Shown one piece after another: positions 22,548-34,744 of a stretch of 64,000 nucleotides of DNA. A program made the position numbers and the translations under genes. Source of the DNA: Haematobia irritans (Eukaryota; Arthropoda; Insecta; Diptera; Muscidae); NCBI RefSeq assembly GCF_050003625.1, contig NC_134400.1, positions 45,993,096 through 46,057,095 on the forward strand. Reading direction: 5' to 3'. The notes under the pieces were generated by a model. It did not search any database. It worked only from the letters and a program-made list of their open reading frames with translations, and was not told the DNA's origin. Numbering within the stretch: position 1 is the first letter of the stretch; every line of letters starts with the position of its first letter.

Positions 22548-24998
22548 CAAGTATGTACGGCCGTAAGTTCGGCCAGGCCGAAGCTTATGTACCCTCCATC
22601 ATGGATTGCGTAGAGACTTCTTCTAAACACTGCCATCCACAATCGAATTACTTGAGTTGCGGTAACGCTTGCCGATGGCAAGGTATCTTAAAACCTCCTA
22701 ACACCGTCTTCTAAATTGTATGTAAGTCCATACGTGGTATATATTAAATAAAAAAAAAGATCGATCCAATACGTATATAATTCAGTTTGACAAAGTAGAC
22801 ATAAAATTTTGACAAAATTTTCTACAGAAATAAAATTTTAACAAAATTTTCTATAGAAATAAAATTTTCACAAAATTTTCTATAGAAATAAAAATTTTCA
22901 CAAAATTTTCTATAGAAAGAAAATTTTGACAAAAATGTCTACAGAAATAAAATTTTAACAAAATTTTCTATAGAAATAAACTTTTGACAAATTTTTCTAT
23001 AAAAATAAAATCTTGGTAGATTATTTTTGGCTCGAGTGGCAACCATAATTATGAACCGAATAAAATTTGAACAAAATTTTCTATAGAAATAAAATTTTGA
23101 CAATGATGAAAATTTTATTATGAACCGAATAAAATTTTAACAAAATTTTCTCTAGAAATAAAATTTTGACAAAATTTTCTATAGAAATAAAATTTTGGTA
23201 GATTATTTTTGGCTCAGTGGCAAACATGATTATGAACCGATATGGACCAATTTTTGTCCATATCCTTCCTAATTTGAACCGGATCGGATGAATTGTGCTC
23301 CTCCAAGAGGCTCCGGAGGTCAAATCTGGAGAACGTTTTATATGGGGGCTATATATAATTATGGACCGATATGGACCAATTTTTGCACGGTTGCTAGAGA
23401 CCATATACCAATATTATGTACCAAATTTCAGCCGGATCGGATGAAATTTGCTTCTCTTAGAGGCTCCGCAACCCAAATCTGGGGATCGGTTTATATGTGC
23501 GCTATATATAATTATGGACCGATGTGGACCAATTTTTGCACGGTTGCTAGGGACCATATACCAATACCATGTACCAAATTTCAGCCGGATCGGATGCAAT
23601 TTGCTTCTCTTTGAGGCTTCGCAAGCCAAATGTGGAGATCGGTTTATATAGGGGCTATATATGGACCGATGTGGACCACTTTTTGCATGATTGTTAGAGA
23701 CCATATACCAACACCATGTACCAAATTTCAGCCGGATCGGATGACATATGCTTCTCTTAGAGGCTCCACAAGCCAAATCTGGGGATCGGTTTATATGGGG
23801 GCTATATATAATTATGGACCGATGTGGACCAATTTTTGCATGGTTGTTAGAGACCATATACCAACATTATGTACCAAATTGCAGACGGATCGGATGAAAT
23901 TTGCTTCTCTTTGGGGCTCCGCAAGCCAAATATGGGGATCGGTTTATATGGGGGCTATATATAATTATGGACCGATGTGGACCAATTTTTGCATGATTGT
24001 TAGAGACCATATACCAACACCACGTACCAAATTTCAGCCGGATCGGATGAAATATGCTTCTCTTAGAGGCTCCACAAGCCAAATCTGGGGATCGGTTTAT
24101 ATGGGGGCTATATATAATTATGGACCGATGTGGACCAATTTTTGCATGATTGTTAGAGACCATATACCAACACCATGTAGCAAATTTCAGCCGGATCGGA
24201 TGAAATATGCTTCTCTTAGAGGCTCCACAAGCCAAATCTGGGGATCGGTTTATATGGGGGCTATATATAATTATGGACCGATGTGGACCAATTTTTGCAT
24301 GGTTGTTAGAGACCATATACCAACATCATGTACCAAATTTCAGCCGGATCGGATGAAATTTGCTTCTCTTTGAGGCTCCGCAAGCCAAATCTGGGGATCG
24401 GTTTATATGGGGGCTATATATAATTATGGACCGATGTGGACCAATTTTTGCATGATTGTTAGAGACCATATACCAACACCACGTACCAAATTTCAGCCGG
24501 ATCGGATGAAATATGCTTCTCTTAGAGGCTCCACAAGCCAAATCTGGGGATCGGTTTATATGGGGGCTATATATAATTATGGACCGATGTGACCAATTTT
24601 TGCATGATTGTTAGAGACCATATACCAACACCACGTACCAAATTTCAGCCGGATCGGATGAAATATGCGTCTGTTAGAGGCTCCACAAGCCAAATCTGAG
24701 GGTCCCTTTATATGGGGGCTATACGTAAAAGTGGACCGATATGGCCCATTTTCAATACCATCCGACCTACATCGATAACAACTACTTGTGCCAAGTTTCA
24801 AGTCGATAGCTTGTTTCGTTCGGAAGTTAGCGTGATTTCAACAGACGGGCGGACGGACGGACGGACATGCTTAGATCGACTCAGAATTTCACCACGATCC
24901 AGAATATATATACTTTATGGGGTCTTAGAGCAATATTTCGATGTGTTACAAACGGAATGACAAAGTTAATATACCCCCATCCTATGATGGAGGGTATA
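22548..24998 (+). mobile_element. Family A DINE-1-like element, first of a tandem pair
   Basis: It begins CAAGTATGTACGGCCG and ends GGAGGGTATA. Order: GC-rich subterminal hairpin, CTTGCCGATGGCAAGG, satellite units (22790-23200), modules with an exact 153-bp period (GATCGGTTTATATGGGGGC at about 23938, 24091 and 24244), ACGGACGGACGG, then the terminal block with the reverse complement of the CCCATAAAGTATATATA motif. The long open frames on both strands here exist because 153 is a multiple of three. Confidence 0.92.
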
Positions 24999-25021
24999 AA
25001 AAAAGAAAATAAATAAATAAA
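24999..25021. repeat. Linker between tandem family A elements
   Basis: This 23-nt AAAAAAGAAAATAAATAAAT plus AAA is identical to the sequence right of the second element (27309 onward) and to the empty site at about 27746. It is captured flank, not part of the element. Confidence 0.9.
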
Positions 25022-27308
25022 CAAGTATATACGGCCGTAAGTTCGGCCAGGCCGAAGCTTATGTACCCTCCATCATGGATTGCTTAGAAACTTCTTCTAA
25101 ACACTGCCATCCACAATCGAATGACCTAAGTTGCGGTAACGCTTGCCTATGGCAAGGTATCTTAAAACCTCCTAACACCATCTTCTAAATTGTATGTAAG
25201 TCCATACGTGGTATATATTAAATCAAAAAAGATCGATCCAATACGTATATAATTCAGTTTGAAAAAGTAGAAATAAAATTTTAACAAAATTTTCGATAGA
25301 AATAAAATTTTCACAAAATTTTCTATAGAAATAAAAATTTTGACAAAATTTTCTATAGAAAGAAAATTTTGACAAAAATTTCTACTGATATAAAATTTTA
25401 AAAAAATTTTCTATAGAAATAAAATCTTGGTAGATTATTTTTGGCTCGAGTGGCAACCATGATTATGAACCGAATAAAATTTGAACAAAATTTTCTATAG
25501 AAATAAAATTTTGACAAAATTTTTTATAGAAATAAAATTCTGACAATGATGAAAATTTTATTATGAACCGAATAAAATTTTAACAAAATTTTCTCTAGAA
25601 ATAAAATTTTGACAAAATTTTCTATAGAAATAAAAATTTGGTAGATTATTTTTGGCTCTAGTGGCAACCATGATTATGAACCGATATGGACCAATTTTTG
25701 TGTCATTGGACCAATTTTGGTATGGTTGTTAGCGACCATATACTAACACCACGTTCCTAATTTGAACCGGATCGGATGAATTTTGCTCCAAGAGGCTCCG
25801 GAGGTCAAATCTGGAGAACGTTTTATATGGGGGCTATATATAATTATGGACCGATATGGACCAATTCTGCCACGGTTGTTAAAGATCATATACTAACACC
25901 ATGTTCCAAATTACAACCGGATTGGATGAAATTTGCTTCTGTTGGAGACTTCGCAAGCCAAATCTGGGGATCGGTTTATATGGGGGCTATATATAATTAT
26001 GAACCGATGTGGACCAATTTTTGCATGGTTGTTAGAGACCATATACCAATAAAATGTACCAAATTTCAGGCGGATCGGATGAAATTTGCTTCTCTTTGAG
26101 GCTCCGCAACCCAAATCTGGGGATCGGTTTATATGGGCGCTATATATAATTATGGACCGATGTGGACCAATTTTTGCATGGTTTTTAGAGACCATATACC
26201 AACATCATGTACCAAATTTCAGCCGGATCGGATGAAATTTGCTTCTCTTTGAGTCTCCGCAAGCCAAATCTGAGATCGGTTTATATCGGTTGCATGATTG
26301 TTAGAGACCATATACCAACACCACGTACCAAATTTCAGCCGGATCGGATGAAATATGCTTCTCTTAGAGGCTCCACAAGCCAAATCTGGGGATCGGTTTA
26401 TATGGGGGCTATATATAATTATGGACCGATGTGGACCAATTTTTGCATGATTGTTAGAGACCGTATACCAACACCATGTAGCAAATTTCAGCCGGATCGG
26501 ATGAAATATGCTTCTCTTAGAGGCTCCACAAGCCAAATCTGGGGATCGGTTTATATGGGGGCTATATATAATTATGGACCGATGTGGACCAATTTTTGCA
26601 TGGTTGTTAGAGACCATATACCAACATCATGTACCAAATTTCAGCCGGATCGGATGAAATTTGCTTCTCTTTGAGGCTCCGCAAGCCAAATCTGGGGATC
26701 GGTTTATATGGGGGCTATATATAATTATGGACCGATGTGGACCAATTTTTGCATGATTGTTAGAGACCATATACCAACACCACGTACCAAATTTCAGCCG
26801 GATCGGATGAAATATGCTTCTCTTAGAGGCTCCACAAGCCAAATCTGGGGATCGGTTTATATGGGGGCTATATATAATTATGGACCGATGTGGACCAATT
26901 TTTGCATGATTGTTAGAGACCATATACCAACACCACGTACCAAATTTCAGCCGGATCGGATGAAATATGCGTCTGTTAGAGGCTCCACAAGCCAAATCTG
27001 AGGGTCCCTTTATATGGGGGCTATACGTAAAAGTGGACCGATATGGCCCATTTTCAATACCATCCGACCTACATCGATAACAACTACTTGTGCCAAGTTT
27101 CAAGTCGATAGCTTGTTTCGTTCGGAAGTTAGCGTGATTTCAACAGACGGACGGACGGACGGACGGACGGACGGACATGCTTAGATCGACTCAGAATTTC
27201 ACCACGATCCAGAATATATATACTTTATGGGGTCTTAGAGCAATATTTCGATGTGTTACAAACGGAATGACAAAGTTAATATACCCCCATCCTATGATGG
27301 AGGGTATA
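25022..27308 (+). mobile_element. Family A DINE-1-like element, second of a tandem pair
   Basis: Same termini and order as the neighbour at 22548-24998, with a different module count and a longer ACGG tract (27146-27175). One module near 26270-26290 is internally deleted. Confidence 0.92.
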
Positions 27309-27531
<223 letters not shown>

Positions 27532-27538
27532 GTATAAT

Positions 27539-27834
27539 AAGTTTGAAGTATTTTGTTATAAAGTAAAGTATGTAATGCTAAATAAAATTATAATATTTTG
27601 AGTAAAAGTAAAGAAACAAAGAAAAGTAAAACGTTCATAATGAAACAAAAGTAGTAAATAATAAAACAGAAAAATAATATTAGAACGAAATTGAGAGCAA
27701 TTAACATTTCATTTGAAATGTAACATGAAGTAAGACAAACAAAAAAAAAAAGAAAATAAATAAATAAAAAATGTAAATAAATAAATATGATAATAGTAAA
27801 TAAGATAAAGGGGATGATCCAAATAGTTAAATAC
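27539..27834. repeat. Segments X and Y, uninterrupted copy (empty site)
   Basis: X (27539-27745) runs directly into Y (27746-27834) through an A-rich stretch. Compared with copy 1 this gives the pre-insertion sequence for the family A pair. Confidence 0.93.
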
Positions 27835-27882
27835 TCAAAGAATTTTTATTATGATTAAGCATTAAAGCATATTTATATGGGT

Positions 27883-30327
27883 TTAGTTAGTACTAAGGAA
27901 AAGATAAAGTTGTTTTTTGAAATCCTTTGCGTTACTGTTAAGTTGTAAGCTGCGTGGAAGGGAGTTCCAGAGACGCACTGAATTGACGAAGAAGTGCCAT
28001 TCTGACACCAAAGTACGATGTCTAGTTGGGACGAGTAATCTACCTCTGACCGACCTAGCGAATCTCAACTTCTCATATAGTGATGATGGCCCCTGAGTGT
28101 AAATAATCTTATGAAGAAACAAAAGCGTTCTGCAAACCAATAGTCTCTCGAACGAAAAACCATACAAAAGATTTTGGTAACGAGAAATGTTCACGAAACG
28201 ATTGAGACCATATACATATCTCACTATATTATTATAGAGCACATTCATCTTCCGTTGGCTCGCCGAGTCACATTTGGAAAAAAGCTCACACCCGTACAAA
28301 ACACCGGGGACCAAAACACATTTCGCCAGAAGTATACGAATATTGCGTGGAGTTAAATGTCTAGTTGACCAGAGCGACCTTAACTTCGAATATGTCCGCC
28401 CCACAGTAGCATTGATATGATCACTCCATGTGAGCGTGCTATTCAATGTCAAACCAAGATTATTAGCCGCACGTACTATTTCTATTCTCTGACCGTTCAA
28501 TAAAATGTCAATAAAATAAAGGGGACGAACACCGCGTCCATGCACTATCAAACATTTCGATTTCCTTGGATTAAGCAGCAAGCCGTTGGCAGTAGCCCAG
28601 TTATGTACATTCGACAAGTCACTATTAAGATGGGCTACACGCTCCCTGAGTGAATTCCTCGCGCTACTCAAGTAAATCTGCACGTCGTCAGCATACATCC
28701 GTATATTACAATGGGACAGGAATCGAGGCAGGTCATTTATATACGCGGAAAATAGCAGAGGCCCCAATGTAGATCCCTGTGGTACCCCTTTCAAGCATGG
28801 AAGCGACTCTGAAATATTCGAATTCATATGAACGGACTGTGACCGATTCGAAAGATAAGATTGCAACAAACGGATGGCACTGGGGGAGAAATTGAAGAAG
28901 CGCCTAAGTTTCAGACATAAAAGAGAGTGATCAACGGTGTCAAAAGCCTTTGAGTGGTCAAGCAATACCAAGAAACTCAATTTCCCATCATCCGTTTCAT
29001 GTCTCAAATACTCGCAGACCTCCGTCAGAGCAGTAAGACAACTGTGACCAGAACGGAAACCAGATTGTCTTGATGATATGAGGGATGAGCCTTCGAGGTA
29101 CTCAACCATCTGCCGATGCATGATTTTTTCAAGGACCTTCGACAAATATGGTAATATCGAAATAGGACGATACTCGGCGGTAGTCTTTGGAATAGGAATC
29201 ACTTTGGCATGTTTCCATGCACCCGGAAAGTGACTGGTTGTCAGGACGGTGTTGAATATGTACGTAACATGCTGAACGATTTGTGGTAAGAGGATTTTTA
29301 TGAATCTAGGATCCATGCCATCGATACCCACTGAGGTGGATCTTACATCCATGAAAGCTGCAAGCACTTCCATACTATCCACGCATCTAAATTCATATTC
29401 ACCCAAGCCCATGAAGTCGCGAAGGACATTGTCCTCCCGATCGTAGAAACTGGGATCTATTCCCGCGGACGGCACAGCGACAAATGCTGCGTTTACCTCA
29501 TTTACATCAATTGACATGTCAGACGTACCTGATCTCCTACCAATCCCTATCTCCCTTAAGGTTTTCCACTTCGCCCTTGTCTCGATAGCGGAGCGAAAAC
29601 GGCTACAATAGTACCCAACCTTAGCATTGCGGATCCTGGTGTTTGCATTTCTCCTAGCGGATCGAAACTCATCCCTCAGGAAATCAGTCCTAAAACGTCT
29701 CCACCTGGCATATGCCTCATCCCTCTCCCAAATAGCTATACATACGTCATTACTATACCAAGGATTCGATCCCGATCCTACTGTCCTGGTACGAATCGGA
29801 ACGCAAGCATCATAAAGGGACTGAACGCTATCATGTAAAAACTCTATCTGCTGATCCACATCCGGAAACCGATATATCCGATCCCAATCTATATCCGCAA
29901 TTCGATGAGATAGCAGGTCGTGGTCCAAATTCCTAAAATCCCTATATGAATATGACTGTTCAATCCGCTGTAGTTGAAAGTTGTACGTTAAAAATATCAA
30001 ATCATGTTTCGAAAAACATGAAGCTGACAGTTGGTCGTACAATAAGACCTCCCTGAGATCACCCACGAAAAACAAATCCAGTAGTGTATTATTCATGGAG
30101 GTATAGTGAGTCGGCACCGAGGTATTGACCGGGAAAAGACTCAAAGAAGACATTTCAGTAGGTAAGGTCGTCTGAGTTAAACACATCCTACGAGAATACT
30201 CTTTTTTTATTTGTATTTTAAGCAAATGCTTTAGCTTCGAATGAAAACTTTGTCTTAAATTTTGTTTAGACGAAAAGTAATTTTTTATACCCTCCACCAT
30301 AGGATGGGGGTATATTAACTTTGTCAT
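27883..30327 (-). CDS. Non-LTR retrotransposon ORF2: endonuclease end plus reverse transcriptase, 5'-truncated
   Basis: An 814-codon open frame. The first 50 or so residues read through family A DNA and flank, so the element proper starts near 30180. Next comes the C-terminal part of an APE-type endonuclease (TLLDLFFV, then SKHDLIF, where the family usually has SDH). The reverse transcriptase follows: EYRPISILPYLSKVLEKI, LLDHSKAFDTVDHSLL, GVPQGSTLGPLLFSAYINDLP split over blocks 3-5, and MYADDVQIYL near residue 545 with an intact YADD. The C-terminus has WNSLPRSLQ and a closing FKKQLYLF. It looks like a jockey/CR1-type LINE; the clade cannot be settled by eye. The endonuclease N-terminus and ORF1 are missing. 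The reverse transcriptase frame is unbroken, so the insertion looks young. Confidence 0.92.
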   Translation of the reverse strand: MTKLIYPHPMVEGIKNYFSSKQNLRQSFHSKLKHLLKIQIKKEYSRRMCLTQTTLPTEMSSLSLFPVNTSVPTHYTSMNNTLLDLFFVGDLREVLLYDQLSASCFSKHDLIFLTYNFQLQRIEQSYSYRDFRNLDHDLLSHRIADIDWDRIYRFPDVDQQIEFLHDSVQSLYDACVPIRTRTVGSGSNPWYSNDVCIAIWERDEAYARWRRFRTDFLRDEFRSARRNANTRIRNAKVGYYCSRFRSAIETRAKWKTLREIGIGRRSGTSDMSIDVNEVNAAFVAVPSAGIDPSFYDREDNVLRDFMGLGEYEFRCVDSMEVLAAFMDVRSTSVGIDGMDPRFIKILLPQIVQHVTYIFNTVLTTSHFPGAWKHAKVIPIPKTTAEYRPISILPYLSKVLEKIMHRQMVEYLEGSSLISSRQSGFRSGHSCLTALTEVCEYLRHETDDGKLSFLVLLDHSKAFDTVDHSLLCLKLRRFFNFSPSAIRLLQSYLSNRSQSVHMNSNISESLPCLKGVPQGSTLGPLLFSAYINDLPRFLSHCNIRMYADDVQIYLSSARNSLRERVAHLNSDLSNVHNWATANGLLLNPRKSKCLIVHGRGVRPLYFIDILLNGQRIEIVRAANNLGLTLNSTLTWSDHINATVGRTYSKLRSLWSTRHLTPRNIRILLAKCVLVPGVLYGCELFSKCDSASQRKMNVLYNNIVRYVYGLNRFVNISRYQNLLYGFSFERLLVCRTLLFLHKIIYTQGPSSLYEKLRFARSVRGRLLVPTRHRTLVSEWHFFVNSVRLWNSLPRSLQLNSNAKDFKKQLYLFLSTN

Positions 30328-30373
30328 TCCGTTTGTAACACATCGATATATTGCTCTAAGAGCCCATAAAGTA
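30286..30373 (-). mobile_element. Family A terminal fragment
   Basis: TATACCCTCCACCATAGG through GCCCATAAAGTA is the hairpin end and conserved block of family A. A LINE fragment interrupts it at 30374. Confidence 0.88.
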
Positions 30374-30937
30374 TTTATTTATTACATTTTTATACTTATA
30401 ATTAAATTACAAGCATAAAGGATAAAGCTATGACAACGGAGGTCTTAAGCTTTAGCGACTGCGTATATAAGTTTATTATAGTATTTAATACAAGTTCGTG
30501 GTTCTAGACATCTATTAACGAAAATTCATTCAAAAAATACAGGTGTGAACTATAATATATTATTATAAAAATTACCAAAAATTAAAAGAGAAAAAAATAT
30601 GTAATTGTTATATATATTATATGTCATAGAATACGAATTGTTGAAATTGTTGAATAAATACAATTCTAAATAGAGTGGTAAAGATTACTACCTTTCAGGA
30701 ATTTGATTAAGTCAATTTTTATATCTGAGCTACCGAGATCTTTTAAAAGTTCCAATAGACTATTTCCTTGCAAGAATTTTTTTTCGAGCTCTTTCATTTT
30801 GGGGCAATGTAATGCCAAATGAGTCATATCTGTAGACGGGTTCTTGCACAATTCACAAGAATTTCTCTTACTTTTGTCCAAGACATTGTCATGCGTGAGT
30901 TTACAATGTCCGAGCCTCAAACGAATAATGACTGCAC
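30374..30937 (-). mobile_element. Short LINE insertion with 11-bp target duplication
   Basis: CCCATAAAGTA occurs at 30363-30373 and again at 30938-30948, flanking 564 bp of foreign DNA. The T-rich left border (TTTATTTATTACATTTTTA) is the A-rich 3' tail read backwards. A 5'-truncated minus-strand LINE fits. Confidence 0.88.
30666..30920 (-). pseudogene. LINE ORF2 C-terminal zinc-knuckle fragment
   Basis: 84 residues starting RLGHCKLTH, with CELC, then H and C in DMTHLALHCP: a CCHC motif of the kind found after the reverse transcriptase or RNase H in I/R1/jockey-type LINEs. Everything upstream is absent. The stop is followed by a roughly 290-bp 3' untranslated region ending at the target duplication. 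Confidence 0.8.
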
Positions 30938-31146
30938 CCCATAAAGTACGGAGATTTTAAAAAGTCAATAGGTCACCCTACACACCACCAAATAGTTTTT
31001 GCTGTGTTGTCATGGTGTCCGATCGAAACTACATGCACATCGTTATTCACAACCTGTTTATCTGTAACTTTCTAACGGTACCTTTGTATACATACTCGTT
31101 GTTTGCACTACGGCATTTTCTGCGTTATGCAAAGTGCATGCGTTTT

Positions 31147-32910
31147 TATACCTTCCACCATAGGATGGGGGTATATTAACTTTGGCATTCCGTTTGTAAC
31201 ACATCGAAATATTGCTCTAAGACCCCATAAAGTATATATATTCTGGGTCGTGGTGAAATTCTGAGTCGATCTGAGCATGTCCGTCCGTCCGTCTGTTGAA
31301 ATCTCGCTAACTTCCGAACGAAACACGTTATCGACTTGAAACTTGGCACAAGTAGTTGTTATTGATGTAGGTCGGATGGTATTGTAAATGGGCCATATCG
31401 GTCCACTTTTACATAAAGCCCCCATATAAACGGACCCTCACATTTGGCTTGCGGAGCCTCTAACAGATCCTATCCGGCTGAAATTTGGTACATGGTGTTG
31501 CAAAAATTGGTCCACATCGGTCCATAATTATATATAGCCCCCATATAAACCGATCACCAGATTTGGCTTGCGTAGCCTCAAAGAGAAGCAAATTTCATCC
31601 AATACGGCTGAAATTTGGTACATGGTGTTGGTATATAGTGTCTAAAAACCATGCTAAAATTGGTTCCACATCAGATCCCCAGATTTGGCTTGCGGAGCCT
31701 CAAAGAGAAACAAATTTCATCCGATCCGCCTGAAATTTGGTACATGATGTTGGTATATGGTCTCTAACAACCATGCAAAAATTGGTACACATCGGCTGAT
31801 AATAATATATAGCTCCACTATAAACCGATCCCCAGATTTGGCTTTTCTAAGAGAAGGAGTTTCTAAGAGAAGCAAATTTCATCCAATCCGGGTGAAATTT
31901 GGAACATGGTGTTAGTATATGATCTCTAACAACCATGCCAGAATTGGTCCACATCGGTCCATAATTATATATAACCCCCATATAAGCCGTTCTCCAGATT
32001 TGACCTCCGGAGCCTCTTGGAGGAGCAAAATTCATCCGATCCGGTTCAAATGTGGAACATGGTGTTAGTATATGGTCTCTAACATCTATTCAAATATTGG
32101 TCCACATCGGTTCACAATTATAGAAATCCCCCATATAAACCGATCCCTAGATTTGGCTTGCGAAGCCTCTAAGAGAAGCATATTTCATCCGATCCGGTTG
32201 ACATTTGGAACATGGTGTTAGTATATGGTCTCTAACAACCATGAAAAAATTGGTTCATATCGGTCCACAATTCTATAGACCCCATATAAACCGATACTCA
32301 GATATGAACTCCGGAGCCTCTTGGAAGAGCAAATTTAATCCCATCCGGTTGAAATTTGGTACGTGGTGTTAGTATATGGTATCTAACAACTATTCAAAAA
32401 TTGGTCCATATCGGTCCATAATTATATATAGCCTCCATATAAATCGATATGGCCGCTAACAGTCATGCCAAAATTGGTCCATATTGATCTATAGTTATAT
32501 ATAGCCAATGGCCAATCACACACAAATTGGTCCATATCGCCAAAAATAATCTACCAAAATTTTATTTCTATACAAAATATTGTCAAAATTGTATTTCTAT
32601 AGAAAATTATGTCAAAATTTTATTTCTATAGAAAATTATGTCAACATTTTATTTGTATAGAAAATTTTGTCGAACTGAATTATATACGTCTTAAATCGGC
32701 TTTTTTTGTTTAATATATCCCCCGTATGGACTAACTTACAATTTAGAAGACGGTGTTAAGGATTTTTGAAGATACCTTGCCATCGGCAAGTGTTACCGCA
32801 ACCCAAGTAATTCGATTGTGGATGACAGTCTTTCGTAGAAGTTTCTACGCAATCCATTGTAGAGGGTACATAAGATTCGGCCTGGCCGAACTTACGGCCG
32901 AATATACTTG
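31147..32910 (-). mobile_element. Family A DINE-1-like element, diverged
   Basis: TATACCTTCCACCATAGGAT at the left and CGGCCGAATATACTTG at the right are the inverted family A termini. Modules between 31440 and 32520 are shortened and scrambled, including deletions at about 31465-31500 and 31670. The GTCC tract is short (31280). An older copy than those at 22.5-27.3 kb. Confidence 0.88.
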
Positions 32911-34744
32911 TTTAAAAGTGAGATTTGACGTAGAATAAATTTTCTCTTTGAAGGAATGCTTAATAGGAATGCAATTTTGACAAAATTTCCCACAATAATA
33001 AAATTTTATAACAAATTTGCTACAGGAATGAAATTTGACAAAATTGCCTATAGGCAAGAAATTAAAAAAATATCATCTAACAAAAATTTTTATAGGGAGT
33101 AATTTAGATACAATTTCTCACAGACTAGAAATTTTGACAAAATGTAAGAAATTTCCAAAATGTCCATAGAAATAGAAACAATATTTATATAAAGCCTATG
33201 AATTATCCTATAAGTAAAATCATAAAACAGTAATATTCTTCTTTAATTACTTACAAAACATTATTTTGGGAATATATAGGGTATATATAGGCTTCAAAAA
33301 TAAGGGCTTATTTTTGTCAGTATCACCCTATATTAAATTGTATGTAAGCTGTCATGTCCCAACCTATGTAATGCCTAATAAGGCCTCGAAGCATGCCTTC
33401 CAAGCTCTTCAACTACGCCGCTTGGCCTCTACCTTTATGTGGATGTGGGGACGATTCTTGTTTCTTCTCCTTTAAAATGGCTTAGTGCAAGTCAAACGCA
33501 ATCATTTGCCATTCACTCACTCACACACTCATACAAACACTAACTCAGTTCTTCTCAGAGGCACTTGCTATCATCAATGAATGGTAGGACTAGAATGCTA
33601 TGTTGTCACATTTCTTATAACAGAGTACATTCGCTGTAGCAGGTTACAAACAGAAAGAAGTTTAATGCAAGCCATTTGTAGCAAAACAAGCCAAGTTGGC
33701 GGTAGAATTTTTTTTTCTGTTTTGATAAGCAAGTGGTGTTGGATTAATTAAATTTTATTTTCGGCTGGCATGTGTCGTAAAAAAATGCAATGGAGGTTAT
33801 TTTACCAAACGTAACGAAATCCTTTGGGAATAAAAGTATTTCAAAAGGGAAAAATTATTTTGAAATAGTCGGAGATTTGAATTGAAATTTTAATGTGAAC
33901 GATTACATGAACTACGGAGGAGATATTATCATTATTATTACTTTTTTTGGTGAAAATGACTTATGACTTTCATTATATCCTAATGAAGGTGGACAAAAGC
34001 AATCAACCGAAGGATGGATCCAATCCTCCATATTATCTTCTTGGGAAATTGAAGGAGGTACAAAAATCCAAACATGCAAGGACATTTTATGGGACGTCTT
34101 TTCATATTTTTAATATTAGAATAAATAAGTCACCAAAGTTGAACGGAAGGTTGTTGCAAGAGTCACCGAGATCTCTGAAGAGGACATTCTTGATGGCCCA
34201 TGTGATGTGTGATTGAAAATCTAGATGGCTCTGCGGTTCCTCCACTATTGTAATGCTGCTTTTTTTCTTTGTCTAGAGGCAAACCCCAATCTTCCCTAGA
34301 AATTTCAAGAAAATCCGAGAACTTAAGTCAGATTTTCAATAACATGGGTAACGGAAGTTGCCTCCTCTAATTATGAATCACCTGTTTCCTGTTCAAAATA
34401 TTGGGGTGTTATTTCATATGCATTTGGCATGTTTTGTTTACATTGTGGGACCTTTTTCATCTTTAAAATTTTTATAGAGCTCTGTCCGATAAATTGGGCC
34501 TATAAAGTGCATGGTATAAGCTCATGGGTTAAGTATATGTTAGGTATAGTAGAAGCCCGATATGTAAGATACACTTAGACTATTAAGTAAATTAATGGAC
34601 AGGGACGGGCGGAGAGAAATACGCGATTCCCATGAGATCCGTACTCAGGAACATTTTTCCTAAAAACTTCATTTTCCATCAGTTAATTTTTGTAAATCAA
34701 AAATGAGCCCTTATTTTATTGTGGAGTCGATTTTAATGCTTCAG
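32911..34744. other. Intronic sequence without recognised gene
   Basis: A few degenerate satellite units follow the family A element to about 33160. An 89-codon frame at 33947-34216 (+) has no recognised motif. A SINE scrap lies at 34543-34600. Confidence 0.5.
34543..34600 (-). repeat. SINE tail relic
   Basis: AGCCCGATATGTAAGATACAC and TTAGACTATTAAGT resemble the distal end of the SINE at 11679. Nothing more of it is present. Confidence 0.5.

Noticed and set aside
23288..27103. Long repetitive open frames on both strands, up to 247 codons, with repeated peptide blocks
   Set aside because: They lie in family A modules whose 153-bp period is a multiple of three, so any stop-free frame stays open through the array. 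The same happens on both strands and in every copy, including mutated ones.
33947..34216. 89-codon open frame as an exon
   Set aside because: No recognised motif and no convincing splice signals; the length is within chance in this window.
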